Program-made: the position numbers and the translations under genes
In this document: positions 45,883 through 54,614 of the stretch, piece after piece
How the letters are laid out: each line of letters starts with the position of its first letter
Numbering within the stretch: the stretch's first letter is position 1
NCBI RefSeq assembly: GCF_003667565.1
Contig: NZ_RCUX01000007.1
Coordinates: 150,060-214,059, forward strand
Length of the DNA: 64,000 nucleotides
From: Mycetocola tolaasinivorans
GTDB taxonomy: Bacteria > Actinomycetota > Actinomycetes > Actinomycetales > Microbacteriaceae
Reading direction: 5' to 3'
The notes under the pieces: model-generated
Database searches by the model: none
The model's input: the letters and a program-made list of their open reading frames with translations, nothing else
Told to the model about the DNA's origin: nothing

Positions 45883-48857
45883 TGGCCGGGGACAACGGGG
45901 TCACCCCCGAGGGTACGGAGCCCGAGTCGCGGCCTGACACCCCCGCGGGTGACCCGTTGTTCCCTGACGACGCACCCGCTGCGTCTACCGAGGTGCCGGA
46001 GGAGTCCTCGGATCCCGAGCCGCTGGGCACCGAGTGGTTGATGGCGGAACTCGCCAACACCGACACCATCGAGCTCTCCAGCATCTACGATGCGCTCGAA
46101 GAAACCCCTCCCGTTGCCGAGCATGCGGACAGCGTGTATGACGCGCTTGTCCACGAGGCCGCCGAGGTACCGGAGGATTCTACGCCACCCACCGCGGTGT
46201 TCACGGCCGAAACCGGTTCGGAAGATCTGGCCGACGCCGACGCCGACGCCGAGGCTGACGCGGGTATTGCTGATGCTGAGGCGCTGAGCGTCGCCGATGT
46301 GCCGGACATCGAGGACGTTGCGCCCGCCCCCGCCCCCGCTCCCACGGGCTTCGACGATCTGATCTCGGTACCCACCGAGACCGCGGCGCTCATTCTGCCC
46401 GCCGCCGGCCATGCCTTCCCGCTGGGTGGTCTCACCGCCCCGACAGCAGAGCCCGAGGTGGCAGCGCAACTCGAGCCGGCAGCAGAGCCCGAGGTGGCAG
46501 CGCAACTCGAGCCGGCAGCAGAGCCCGAGCCGGCAGCAGAGCCCGAGCCTGCAGTGGAACTCGAGCCGGCAGCAGAGCCCGAGCCGATCGTAGAACCCGC
46601 GGCGGACGCGCTTCCCGCGGTTGACCCGGCAGCGGAACTCGAGGTTGAGGCGGAACCCGCTCCGGCAGCGGAGCCGGAGGAGTCGAAGGTCGAAGCGGTC
46701 CCCGCGGCTGAGCCAGCAGCGGAACTCGAGGGGGAAGCGATTCCCGAGGTCGAAAGCGTCGACATCTCCGACGGCATCACAGACGATCGCGCGGACGAGA
46801 GCGGCGAAAACTGGGATGAAACACACCTGGGTGCGGCCCCGATCCCCGTGATCCGTGCCGCGGACGCACCCCCACTCGCACATCGCGCCGACCTGCGTGC
46901 CGCCGCCGATGCCGCCGAGAGCGCGCGCGAGGTTGAGCGTGAACGTGAGCGACACGAGGCCGCCGAACGTGCGGCCCGGGCCGAGGCAGAGCGCGAAATT
47001 GCCGAGGCCGCGCACCTCGGTGAGAGCTCGCAGGAGCGTGATTTCCGAGACACCAATGCCTCCGCACTGCCGATCATCCGGCCCGACACCCCCTCGCCGT
47101 TTGTCACCCCGAACCCCACACCCGCGGTGAGCCCGGTGGCGAGCGAGGCGCCCGTCTTCAACTGGGGCCTCACCCCGAACGATCAGCTGGACCCGACCGT
47201 GCACGAGGCCGCCGCAGGGAGCGTACGTGAATCGGACCCCCCGGAAAAGTCCGCATTAAATACGAGCAGTGCCGCCTCTGGCGATGTTGTATCGGAATCG
47301 AGCGGTGAAGATCTCCTGAACGACGGCGAATCCGCCGAGTTTTCCGAACAAAATACGGAGGTCAAGCCCGATACCGAATCCGGTGCGGAGAACCCCGAGA
47401 ACACTGTGCTCCTCGACCCCGCGGCCGCGCAGCCCGCGACGACCCTCCTCGACGTGCCCCCCGGCATCGCCGAGCCCAGTGTGCGCGACCTCGTCTCAAA
47501 GAGCGTGCGCGAACGCCGCGGCGACGATGACGATGCGTCGCTTGACGAGGCCGAGCCCCCGCTTGCGGCGGTGCCGGTAGTCCCGATCGAGGACACCCAC
47601 ACCGTTCCACTGGACCTCGCCCTGCTCGCAGAACTCATTCGCGATGAGGGCCCGCTGTCCGAGGACGGCGACACCGCCGGCACCAGCCTTACCGATGGGG
47701 TGACTCCCGAGGACGTCAACACGGACGAGGACGCCAACGCGGACGAGGAAACCGCCGCGGACGGCGAAGCCGATGCGGGCGGCGCACCAGCCGCCGAAGC
47801 CGAAACCGAGCTCGCCTTTGACCAGGCCGACGCCTCGGTGGCCGCGACGATCCTCCCGCCGCTGACCGGCGCGATCGAACTGCCTCCGCTCACCCAGGTG
47901 CTTCCCGCCGGTCGGGAGGACGAGCCCGTCGACCTCTCCGAGAGCGCGGCCTGGACCGTGGGAGAACCCGAGGGTATCTTCCCCGTGACCCTGATGGGCG
48001 AGACTCCGTTCGAAGCCGAAGCCGAAGCCGAAGCCGAAGCCGAAGCCGAAGCCGAAGCCGAAGCCGAAGCCGAAGCCGAAGCCGCCGCTTCGCTCGGTGC
48101 CCCGCGCTCGCCGGTATTCCCGGTATCGACGCCCGCCGCCGAAGGTTCCGCCGATCAGCCCCCGCTCTTTGCGACAACCCGCTTCCCGGCCAGCCAGCAG
48201 GCCCGCGCCGCGCAGGCCAACGATGCGCAGGCCCCCGCATCCGCGGTCCCTCCGCGCGCTCCCGGTGGTACCTCCATCGGTGCCCCCGGTGGCGGACGAG
48301 GGGGATCCGGGCGTCGAATCGGCCTGCTGGTCGGTATCGGTGCCGGATTCATCGCCCTCCTCGCGGTGCTCTTTACGCTGAGCATGACCGTGGGTGGGGG
48401 CTTCGCCCTGCCCACCGGCCCCGCCTCCAGCGCCGCCCCGACGCCTTCGGCTTCGGCGTCCGCGCCCGTCGGCACCCCCGCCCCGGACGCCACCGGCCCG
48501 CGCCCCTGGACGGCCCTGGTCGGCGGCGAGTGCCTCGCCCCCTTCACCGATGCCTGGGCAAACGAGTTCACCGCGGTCGACTGCACCGAACCGCACGCCG
48601 CGCAGCTGCTCAGCCCGGTGGCGATCAGCGCCGATGCCGCGGCAGAGTTCCCCGGTGAGGCGAGCATCGCCGCGGGCTCCGCCCTCGCCTGCTCCGCCCC
48701 GAGCCTGCTCGCCGCGGACGCCGTGACCGGCCTGCAGGTGCAGGCAACCTTCCCCGTCACCGCCGAGCAGTGGGCGGCCGGCCAGCGCAGCTACCTCTGC
48801 TTTGTCACCCGCGCAGACGGCCAGGACCTCACCGCGAGCGTGGTCCCCGCGAGCTAA
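45882..48857 (+). CDS. Large acidic membrane protein with C-terminal septum-formation domain
   Basis: 991 residues from a GTG overlapping the pyrE stop. Residues 1 to about 800 are disordered, very rich in Glu, Ala, Pro and Asp, with repeats such as AAEPEVAAQLEP and twelve EA pairs. One membrane helix lies near residues 811-833 ('IGLLVGIGAGFIALLAVLF'). The external C-terminus has 'GGECLAPFTDAWANEFTAVDCTEPHAAQLLSPV', the pattern of Septum_form (DUF4190-associated) domains with paired cysteines. It would expose a small folded domain outside and a huge acidic tail in the cytoplasm. Function is unknown; a role at the division site is family-based inference. Confidence 0.75.
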   Translation: MAGDNGVTPEGTEPESRPDTPAGDPLFPDDAPAASTEVPEESSDPEPLGTEWLMAELANTDTIELSSIYDALEETPPVAEHADSVYDALVHEAAEVPEDSTPPTAVFTAETGSEDLADADADAEADAGIADAEALSVADVPDIEDVAPAPAPAPTGFDDLISVPTETAALILPAAGHAFPLGGLTAPTAEPEVAAQLEPAAEPEVAAQLEPAAEPEPAAEPEPAVELEPAAEPEPIVEPAADALPAVDPAAELEVEAEPAPAAEPEESKVEAVPAAEPAAELEGEAIPEVESVDISDGITDDRADESGENWDETHLGAAPIPVIRAADAPPLAHRADLRAAADAAESAREVERERERHEAAERAARAEAEREIAEAAHLGESSQERDFRDTNASALPIIRPDTPSPFVTPNPTPAVSPVASEAPVFNWGLTPNDQLDPTVHEAAAGSVRESDPPEKSALNTSSAASGDVVSESSGEDLLNDGESAEFSEQNTEVKPDTESGAENPENTVLLDPAAAQPATTLLDVPPGIAEPSVRDLVSKSVRERRGDDDDASLDEAEPPLAAVPVVPIEDTHTVPLDLALLAELIRDEGPLSEDGDTAGTSLTDGVTPEDVNTDEDANADEETAADGEADAGGAPAAEAETELAFDQADASVAATILPPLTGAIELPPLTQVLPAGREDEPVDLSESAAWTVGEPEGIFPVTLMGETPFEAEAEAEAEAEAEAEAEAEAEAEAAASLGAPRSPVFPVSTPAAEGSADQPPLFATTRFPASQQARAAQANDAQAPASAVPPRAPGGTSIGAPGGGRGGSGRRIGLLVGIGAGFIALLAVLFTLSMTVGGGFALPTGPASSAAPTPSASASAPVGTPAPDATGPRPWTALVGGECLAPFTDAWANEFTAVDCTEPHAAQLLSPVAISADAAAEFPGEASIAAGSALACSAPSLLAADAVTGLQVQATFPVTAEQWAAGQRSYLCFVTRADGQDLTASVVPAS
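46443..46590 (+). repeat. 36-bp tandem repeats in the acidic protein gene
   Basis: Two near-identical 36-bp units encode AAEPEVAAQLEP (period 36 from 46444 and 46480), followed by shorter 18-bp AAEPEP units. The array could expand or contract in frame. Confidence 0.85.
48012..48083 (+). repeat. Hexanucleotide microsatellite (GAAGCC)12
   Basis: Twelve exact copies of GAAGCC encode twelve Glu-Ala pairs. The unit length keeps the reading frame, so slippage would change only the length of the acidic tail. Confidence 0.97.
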
Positions 48858-48875
48858 TCGCCCGCGCACCGCGAA

Positions 48876-48915
48876 CGATGACGCCCCGCCGAGAATACTC
48901 GGCGGGGCGTCATCG
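48876..48915. terminator. Bidirectional terminator between the acidic protein and HAD genes
   Basis: CGATGACGCCCCGCCGAG pairs with CTCGGCGGGGCGTCATCG around AATA. The stem is 18 bp long without a clear T tract, between convergent genes. Confidence 0.8.
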
Positions 48916-48934
48916 TGTGGTCACAGCGAGGGGC

Positions 48935-49747
48935 TTACAGCTCCTCGAAGTTTTCGGTCTCGATCGGGGCCGGAGACAGCAGGTCCTTGACGCTGTTCAG
49001 GATTTCGTCCGGACGGAACGGGTAGCGGCCGATCTCCTCGTCATCGCTGATGCCGGTGAGGACGAGGACGGTGTGCAGACCCGCCTCGATACCCGCGACG
49101 ATGTCGGTGTCCATGCGGTCACCGATCATGCCGGTGTTTTCCGAGTGGGCACCGATCTTGTTCAGCGCGGAGCGGAACATCATCGGGTTCGGCTTACCCA
49201 CCACGTAGGGCTCAAAGCCGGTGGCCTTGGTGATCAGTGCGGTGATCGCGCCGGTCGCGGGCAGCGGGCCCTCACGGCTCGGGCCGGTGGCGTCGGGGTT
49301 GGTGGAGATGAATTTCGCGCCGCCGCTGATCAGGCGGATGGCCTTGGTGATCGCCTCGAACGAGTAGTTGCGGGTCTCGCCAACAACGACGTAGTCGGGG
49401 TTGGTTTCGGTCATGATGAATCCGGCCTCGTGCAGCGCGGTGGTGATGCCGGCCTCGCCGATCACAAACGCGGTGCCGCCCGGCTTCTGGCTCTTCAGGA
49501 AGGCTGCGGTGGCGAGTGCCGAGGTCCAGATGCGATCCTCGGGGACGTCGAGACCCGAGGAGCGCAGACGCGCACTCAGGTCGCGCGGGGTGAAGATGGA
49601 GTTGTTGGTGAGCACCAGGTAGGGCTTGCCCTCGTTGCGCCACTGCTCAAGCAGCTCAGCGGCTCCGGGGATCGCGCGGTTCTCGTGCACGAGAACGCCG
49701 TCCATGTCGGTCAGCCAACATTCGACTTCGGCGCGCTTCTGCATCAT
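48935..49747 (-). CDS. HAD-superfamily phosphatase, NagD-like (class IIA)
   Basis: 270 residues from the first of two ATGs, with AGGGAG 8 nt upstream. Motif I 'CWLTDMDGVLVHE' contains the nucleophile Asp, motif II is 'LTNNS', the Lys is in 'VVGKPNPMMF' and motif IV is 'MIGDRMDTDIVAG'. The class IIA cap follows motif II. It is a cytoplasmic Mg-dependent phosphatase acting on small metabolites such as nucleoside monophosphates or sugar phosphates. Confidence 0.92.
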   Translation of the reverse strand: MMQKRAEVECWLTDMDGVLVHENRAIPGAAELLEQWRNEGKPYLVLTNNSIFTPRDLSARLRSSGLDVPEDRIWTSALATAAFLKSQKPGGTAFVIGEAGITTALHEAGFIMTETNPDYVVVGETRNYSFEAITKAIRLISGGAKFISTNPDATGPSREGPLPATGAITALITKATGFEPYVVGKPNPMMFRSALNKIGAHSENTGMIGDRMDTDIVAGIEAGLHTVLVLTGISDDEEIGRYPFRPDEILNSVKDLLSPAPIETENFEEL

Positions 49748-49872
49748 CGGTACTGCTCCCTCTGCTGTGTGAACGGGTCACTCCCAGTCTATGGGACCAC
49801 GATGCCCGGCCGGGCTGCACGGATTCCCCGAAGCCGTGCCGTGTGGCGCGTCGGCACCGCAGAATAACGCGG

Positions 49873-49919
49873 CGCGCGGCCGAAACCCCTCCGTGGTGTC
49901 GGGGTGTCTCGGCCGCGCG
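49873..49919 (-). terminator. Stem-loop after the LPHTG protein gene
   Basis: GCGCGGCCGAAACCCC pairs with GGGTGTCTCGGCCGCGC with two unpaired positions around a 12-nt loop, 18 nt after the stop. Confidence 0.6.
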
Positions 49920-49936
49920 GCGTGATCGGGGCGTGT

Positions 49937-51058
49937 CTATCGGGTTGAGCGTCCGCGGCGAGCGCCCAGAAGGCCCGCGCCGGCGAGCAGTGCGACGACT
50001 CCGAGGCCCAGGGCGAGCGGTGCGGAACTCGCGCCGGTGTGCGGCAGTGCGGGCTCGGCGGAGGGGTGCGGCTCAGCGGTTTCGGACGCCGAGGTCGTGG
50101 GCCCAGCGGTGCCCGTCGCGCTCGGGCTCGCGGTGGGGTCCGGTGAGATCTCAGGCGTTGCCGAAACGGAGACGGAGGGCGACGGCAATACCGGAGGCGT
50201 CGGCGAGGACGACACTGGCGGAGTGGGGGACGGCGATACGGGCGGAGTGGGGGACGGCGACACCGGCGGCGTCGGCGAACTCGAGGGTGAGGGGGAGACC
50301 GATACCGAGGGGGAGGCGGACGGGGATGGCGGGATTTCGGCGAGGGTCACCGCGCAGGCACGCGAGTTCGTGACGTGATCGTCCCCGGGCTCCCAGGTGC
50401 CGGGAAAGACGCCGTGGTGCCCGCCGGTGAATACCGCTTGCAAACCGGTGATCAGCTCGGTGCTCCCCACCCGGTCTTCGGGCACCGCGAGGTCAAACTC
50501 CACCACGCTGGTGGCATCATCCACGTCAATCAGCGGCGGCCAGGAGGGAACGGGCAGGCTGCCATCGGGCAGCGGGCGGGCATCCAGACTGTGAACCCAC
50601 ACCAGGTCGCCGGCATCGGTGACCGTGGCGGACTCGCCCTCGGAGGGGGCATTGTGGAGCAGCCGCTCGATCCCAAACTGCGATTCCGCGGGGTCGCTCG
50701 GCTCGCCGGACTCGATCGACTGCGTGAGACGTACGCTGCCGGGCACCACGGTGACGCCGGAGCCGAAGGTTACGGTGTTGGTACCGAAGCGAAACTCCTC
50801 GGGAATGGGGTCGTAAAACTCGGTGCCGTCCTCATCCTCGAAGGCGGCGGCCAGGGTGTTGGAGTCGATCATCGCCACCCGGAACAGCCGCGGGCCGGCC
50901 TCGGTCACGGTGAAGTTACGCAGGCCGCCCGACCACACGTCGCAGCGCACGGTGTCGGCGGCGGTGGCCGCGGTACCGGCCACCCCCAGGGCGATGGGGA
51001 AGGCGAGCGCGAGGGCGGTGGTGGCCACGATCGCGGGTATTCGGATACTGCGGGTCAT
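49937..51058 (-). CDS. LPXTG-anchored surface protein (LPHTG) with Pro/Ser stalk
   Basis: 373 residues from the ATG at 51058, with GGAGAG upstream. A signal peptide ends near 'TAATAADTVR'. A globular region of about 200 residues, which I do not recognise, is followed by a stalk of repeated PSPTPPVS units and a complete sorting signal: LPHTG, a hydrophobic helix and RRGRSTR. It is covalently attached to the wall by a class E/A-type sortase. Cysteines near the start of the mature region and in 'NSRACAVTL' may form a disulfide. Confidence 0.87.
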   Translation of the reverse strand: MTRSIRIPAIVATTALALAFPIALGVAGTAATAADTVRCDVWSGGLRNFTVTEAGPRLFRVAMIDSNTLAAAFEDEDGTEFYDPIPEEFRFGTNTVTFGSGVTVVPGSVRLTQSIESGEPSDPAESQFGIERLLHNAPSEGESATVTDAGDLVWVHSLDARPLPDGSLPVPSWPPLIDVDDATSVVEFDLAVPEDRVGSTELITGLQAVFTGGHHGVFPGTWEPGDDHVTNSRACAVTLAEIPPSPSASPSVSVSPSPSSSPTPPVSPSPTPPVSPSPTPPVSSSPTPPVLPSPSVSVSATPEISPDPTASPSATGTAGPTTSASETAEPHPSAEPALPHTGASSAPLALGLGVVALLAGAGLLGARRGRSTR

Positions 51059-51158
51059 GGGGGCTCTCCGAGGGGCGGGCACGGGTGCGCGAAACGCTGA
51101 CGATTCGTAGCATAGCCCGCGGTGACCGCCGTGTACGGACCCCGTTCAGGGGGTGGGG

Positions 51159-51824
51159 TCAGCCCGCGTTTGCGACCCAGATCATCTCATCGGCCCCGAT
51201 AGACAGCACGATGTTTGTGCCGTGTGCACGCAGCACCGGGGTCGGTGAGAGCGTGACCAGGGTGACCACGCTGCCCGGGCCGATACCGTGCTCGGCGAGC
51301 TGGCGCAGCATCTCGGGGTCGCGATCCCGAATGCGCACCACGGTGACCTCGCTGCCGGGTGCGCTGAGCGACAGGGTGTGCGCGTCCGGACGGGTGACCT
51401 CTCCGCTCGCGGTCGGGATGAGGTCGCCATGCGGATCGATCCGCGGGTCGCCCAGGCGAATCGCAATCGCATCCAGCAGCCGGTCACTCAGGGCGTGTTC
51501 GAGCACCTCGGCCTCATCGTGCACCTCATCCCAGGTGTACCCCATCTCGTTGACGAGCCAGGTTTCGATCAGCCGGTGGCGACGGATCACCGCGAGGGCG
51601 CGCAACCGGCCGGCATCGGTGAGGGTGATCGCGCCGTACTTCACGTGGTGGGCGAGGCCCGCCGCGGCAAGCTTCTTCACCATCTCGGTGACGGTCGAGG
51701 GGGCGAGCCCCAGGCGTGCGGCCAGCACCGAGGGGGTGATGGGGGCATCCTGCCACTCGGTAAACGAGTAGATCGTCTTGAGGTAGTCCTCGTGGGCGTC
51801 CTCATAGCGGGTGCTCAGCGGCAT
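51159..51824 (-). CDS. DtxR/MntR-family metal-dependent regulator
   Basis: 221 residues. 'EDYLKTIYSFTEWQDAPITPSVLAARLGLAPSTVTEMVKKLAAAGL' is the winged helix, 'ALAVIRRHRLIETWLVNEMGYTWDEVHDEAEVLEHALSDRLL' the metal-binding/dimerisation domain, and the C-terminus is an SH3/FeoA-like domain ending 'LSIGADEMIWVANAG'. It lies 77 nt after the metal ABC permease on the same strand and is probably its Mn- or Fe-responsive repressor. Confidence 0.92.
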   Translation of the reverse strand: MPLSTRYEDAHEDYLKTIYSFTEWQDAPITPSVLAARLGLAPSTVTEMVKKLAAAGLAHHVKYGAITLTDAGRLRALAVIRRHRLIETWLVNEMGYTWDEVHDEAEVLEHALSDRLLDAIAIRLGDPRIDPHGDLIPTASGEVTRPDAHTLSLSAPGSEVTVVRIRDRDPEMLRQLAEHGIGPGSVVTLVTLSPTPVLRAHGTNIVLSIGADEMIWVANAG

Positions 51825-51901
51825 CGGGCTCTCCTAGGTGGCCCGCACCGGCATACGGGTCCGCCTCCAGGGTACCCGTCAACTGCTGCCGAGTGCCCGC
51901 G

Positions 51902-52798
51902 CTAGGCATCCATGGTCTGTGCGGCCCCGAGGCGCGAGGTGTGTGCCGCCCGGCGCGAGCGCAGGTGGGTCGGGCTTAGCCCGCCGCGCGGCCCCACCAG
52001 GAGCGCGAGCATAAACAGTGCGGCCTGGGTGAGCACCACCACGCCACCCACGGAGGCGTTGAGGTAGTACGCCGCGTAGACGCCCACGGTCGAGGACACC
52101 AGGGCGGAGAGCACGGCGATGGGCAGGATCCGCGCCATCCGGCCACTCACCAGCAGCGCGGTGGCCCCCGGAATGATGAGCATCGCCACGACCAGGATGA
52201 TGCCCACCGTCTGCAGCGTGATGACCACCACGAGTGCCAGCACCAGCAGCAGGAGGAAGCGCAGGCGTCGCACCGGAATTCCCAGGGTGTGTGCCTGCAC
52301 CGGATCGAACGCGAACAGGGTGAGGTCTCGCCGCTTGAGGAGCAGGATTCCGCCGCACAGGACACCCACCACGGCCACCAGCAGGAGGTCATTCACGCCC
52401 ACGCCCAGGATGTTGCCAAACAGGATGTGATTGAGATCCACCTGGCTCGGGAACACCGAGTTCACCGCGATCCCCAGCGCAAACAGGCTCGTGAACACCA
52501 CGCCGATCGTGGTGTCCGATTTCAGCGTGGTGCGTGACTGCAGGGCACCGATCAGGCCCACCGCCCCCGCGCCGAAGATAAACGCACCCAGGGCGAAGGG
52601 CACCCCGATGAGGTGGGCAAAGACGACCCCGGGAAACACCGCGTGCGAGACCGCATCGCCCATGAGCGACCAGCCGATCTGCACCAGCCAGCACGAGAGC
52701 AGTGCGCAGACGCTCGCCGAGATGAGGGTGGCGACCAGGGCGCGGGACATAAAGCCGTGACTGATGGGTTCGAGGAACCAGGTGAGGATGTCGGTCAT
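51902..52798 (-). CDS. Manganese/iron-type ABC transporter permease
   Basis: 298 residues from the ATG at 52798, just downstream of the ATPase gene. Eight or nine membrane helices, with 'WSLMGDAVSHAVFPGVVFAHLIG' and 'VAMLIIPGATALLVSGRMARILPIAVLSALVSSTVGVYAAYYLN', match the ABC-3 family (ZnuB/MntB/SitC-D). It forms the channel for a divalent metal with the neighbouring ATPase and lipoprotein. Confidence 0.93.
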   Translation of the reverse strand: MTDILTWFLEPISHGFMSRALVATLISASVCALLSCWLVQIGWSLMGDAVSHAVFPGVVFAHLIGVPFALGAFIFGAGAVGLIGALQSRTTLKSDTTIGVVFTSLFALGIAVNSVFPSQVDLNHILFGNILGVGVNDLLLVAVVGVLCGGILLLKRRDLTLFAFDPVQAHTLGIPVRRLRFLLLLVLALVVVITLQTVGIILVVAMLIIPGATALLVSGRMARILPIAVLSALVSSTVGVYAAYYLNASVGGVVVLTQAALFMLALLVGPRGGLSPTHLRSRRAAHTSRLGAAQTMDA

Positions 52799-52832
52799 GA
52801 GGGGTCTCCGGAAACGGTGTCGGCAGGGGTGA

Positions 52833-53615
52833 TCACGGGGCCACCCCGAAGGTGAGTGCGAGGTTTTCGGGCAGCAGGGCGGTGGCCGGGTCGCCGTGGA
52901 ACAGCACGCGGCGATTAAGCAGCAGCACCTCGTCACAGAGATCCGGGATGCCCGCGAGATCGTGGGTGGCGACGAGGAGGCTGCGCCCCTCATCGCGCAG
53001 CTCCTTGAGGACGCGGATGATGAGCGCCTGCGAGGTGGCATCCACCCCGCCGAAGGGCTCATCCAGCAGCAGCACGCGGGCGTCCTGCACGATGCCGCGG
53101 GCCACGAACGCGCGCTTGCGCTGCCCGCCCGAGAGCGCACCGATCGGGCGCTCGGCGAGCTCGGTCAGCCCCACCCGGGCGAGGGCGGCCTTCACGGCTG
53201 CGTGATCGGCGGCGCGGGGCCGACGGGTGAACCCGAGCCGGCCGTACCGCCCGAGCATCACCACCTCGCGCACGCTGATCGGGAAGTCGCGGTCGATCAC
53301 CTCGGTCTGCGGCACAAACGCCACCAGGTTCTCTGCCCGCGCCCGGGCGCTCTCCCGGCCGAGGATGCGCACGGTTCCGCGCGCCCCCGGGATCGTGCCG
53401 ATCAGGGCCGAGAACAGCGTCGACTTTCCCGACCCGTTCATACCCACGAGCCCCACAATGCTGCCCGCGGGCAGCTCCAGGTTGACCCCGGACAGCGCGA
53501 TCACCGAACCGTAGGACACGTGGAGATCCCGCACCGAGATGGCTGCGAGGCCGGTGTCGGCGCTCGCCGCGGGGTTTACTGCCGCGCTCGCCGCGGGGCC
53601 TCCTGCCGCGCTCAC
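52833..53615 (-). CDS. Manganese/iron-type ABC transporter ATP-binding protein
   Basis: 260 residues from a GTG that overlaps the binding-protein stop. Walker A 'GLVGMNGSGKSTLFSAL', Q-loop 'FVPQTEVIDRDFPISVREVVMLGRYG', signature 'LSGGQRKRAFVARGI' and Walker B 'VLLLDEPFGGVDATS' are complete. The family is MntB/ZnuC/SitB. An Ala/Pro-rich leader of about 22 residues is unusual but starts at the only good coupled codon. Confidence 0.93.
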   Translation of the reverse strand: MSAAGGPAASAAVNPAASADTGLAAISVRDLHVSYGSVIALSGVNLELPAGSIVGLVGMNGSGKSTLFSALIGTIPGARGTVRILGRESARARAENLVAFVPQTEVIDRDFPISVREVVMLGRYGRLGFTRRPRAADHAAVKAALARVGLTELAERPIGALSGGQRKRAFVARGIVQDARVLLLDEPFGGVDATSQALIIRVLKELRDEGRSLLVATHDLAGIPDLCDEVLLLNRRVLFHGDPATALLPENLALTFGVAP

Positions 53616-54526
53616 GAGCCGAGCCCGTCGGCGATGAGGTCGAGATCGTGTCGGAGGAGGTCCAGATAGCTGCCCACCGGCGGGCCGTCCGAGAGCGAGT
53701 CAACAAAGAGGGGCCCGGCCAGGCGGGCACCGGTGGCCGCGGCGACCTCGCGCTGCGCCTTATCGCTCACGGTCGACTCGCAGAACACCGTCGGAACGCC
53801 GCGCTCGCGCACCCGGGCGATGAGGTCCGCCATCTGCTGCGGGGTGCCCTCGTTTTCCTGATTGACCGCCCAGAGGTAGCCCTCATCCAGTCCGGCGTCG
53901 CGGGCGAGGTAGCTGAACGCGCCCTCACAGGTGGCCAGGAACCGGTGCTCCTCGGGGATTCCGGCCAGGCGTTCCCGCAGCCCCGCGCCGATCTCGCCGA
54001 TTTGGGCGGAGTAGGCGTCGGCGCGACGGGTGAACTCGGCGGCCTGTTCGGGCACCAGCTCGCCAAAGGCCCGGGCGATGTTTGCGACGTAGACCTGTCC
54101 GGCGGTGGGTGACATCCAGGCGTGCGGGTTGGGGGCACCCGCCTTATCGCCGACGGAGATCAGGATCGGGTCGATGCCTTCGCTCAGCACGACCCGGGGG
54201 ATCCCCGCGGTGAACTGATCAAACCAGCCCTCGAGGGCGAAGCCGTTTTCCAGCAGCAGCGCGGCACCGGCGACGTTGCGAATATCGTGCGGGGTCGGCT
54301 CGTAGCCGTGCACCTCGGCACCGGGCTTGGTGATCGACTCCACGCGCACGTGATCGCCGGCCACTTCGCGCGCCATATCGGCGATCACGGTGAAGCTCGT
54401 GAGAACGAGCGGTTTGTCATCGGTCGAGGCGGTGCGGGGGCCGCCCTCGTCGAGGAGCGAGCAGCCGGAGAGTGAGAGCGCGGCCAGGGCGGTAAGCGCG
54501 GTGAGGCGGAGTCTGCGGAGGGTCAT
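53612..54526 (-). CDS. Metal-binding lipoprotein of an Mn/Fe ABC importer (MntA/PsaA-like)
   Basis: 304 residues from the ATG at 54526. A lipoprotein signal ends 'ALAALSLSGC'. Metal-ligand positions can be matched to PsaA-type proteins: His in 'VHGYEPTPHDIRNV', His in 'NPHAWMSPTAGQVY', Glu in 'ATCEGAFSYLARDAGL' and Asp in 'LFVDSLSDG'. A Glu at the third position fits Mn or Fe rather than Zn binding. It is the first gene of the importer operon, with an 18-bp palindrome 20 nt upstream. Confidence 0.92.
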   Translation of the reverse strand: MTLRRLRLTALTALAALSLSGCSLLDEGGPRTASTDDKPLVLTSFTVIADMAREVAGDHVRVESITKPGAEVHGYEPTPHDIRNVAGAALLLENGFALEGWFDQFTAGIPRVVLSEGIDPILISVGDKAGAPNPHAWMSPTAGQVYVANIARAFGELVPEQAAEFTRRADAYSAQIGEIGAGLRERLAGIPEEHRFLATCEGAFSYLARDAGLDEGYLWAVNQENEGTPQQMADLIARVRERGVPTVFCESTVSDKAQREVAAATGARLAGPLFVDSLSDGPPVGSYLDLLRHDLDLIADGLGS

Positions 54527-54545
54527 GGAGAAACCATAGCTTAAC

Positions 54546-54563
54546 TTTTCGGTGCGCCGAAAA
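54546..54563. promoter_or_regulatory. Operator palindrome upstream of the metal importer
   Basis: TTTTCGGTGCGCCGAAAA has perfect 7-bp arms and a 4-nt spacer, 20 nt before the lipoprotein start. It is the likely site for the DtxR/MntR-like regulator at the end of the operon (inference). Confidence 0.65.
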
Positions 54564-54614
54564 CTCTTTTGTCTGGATGCCAAGAAACGTGCCGTGGGCG
54601 GCTACGCTGGAGGG

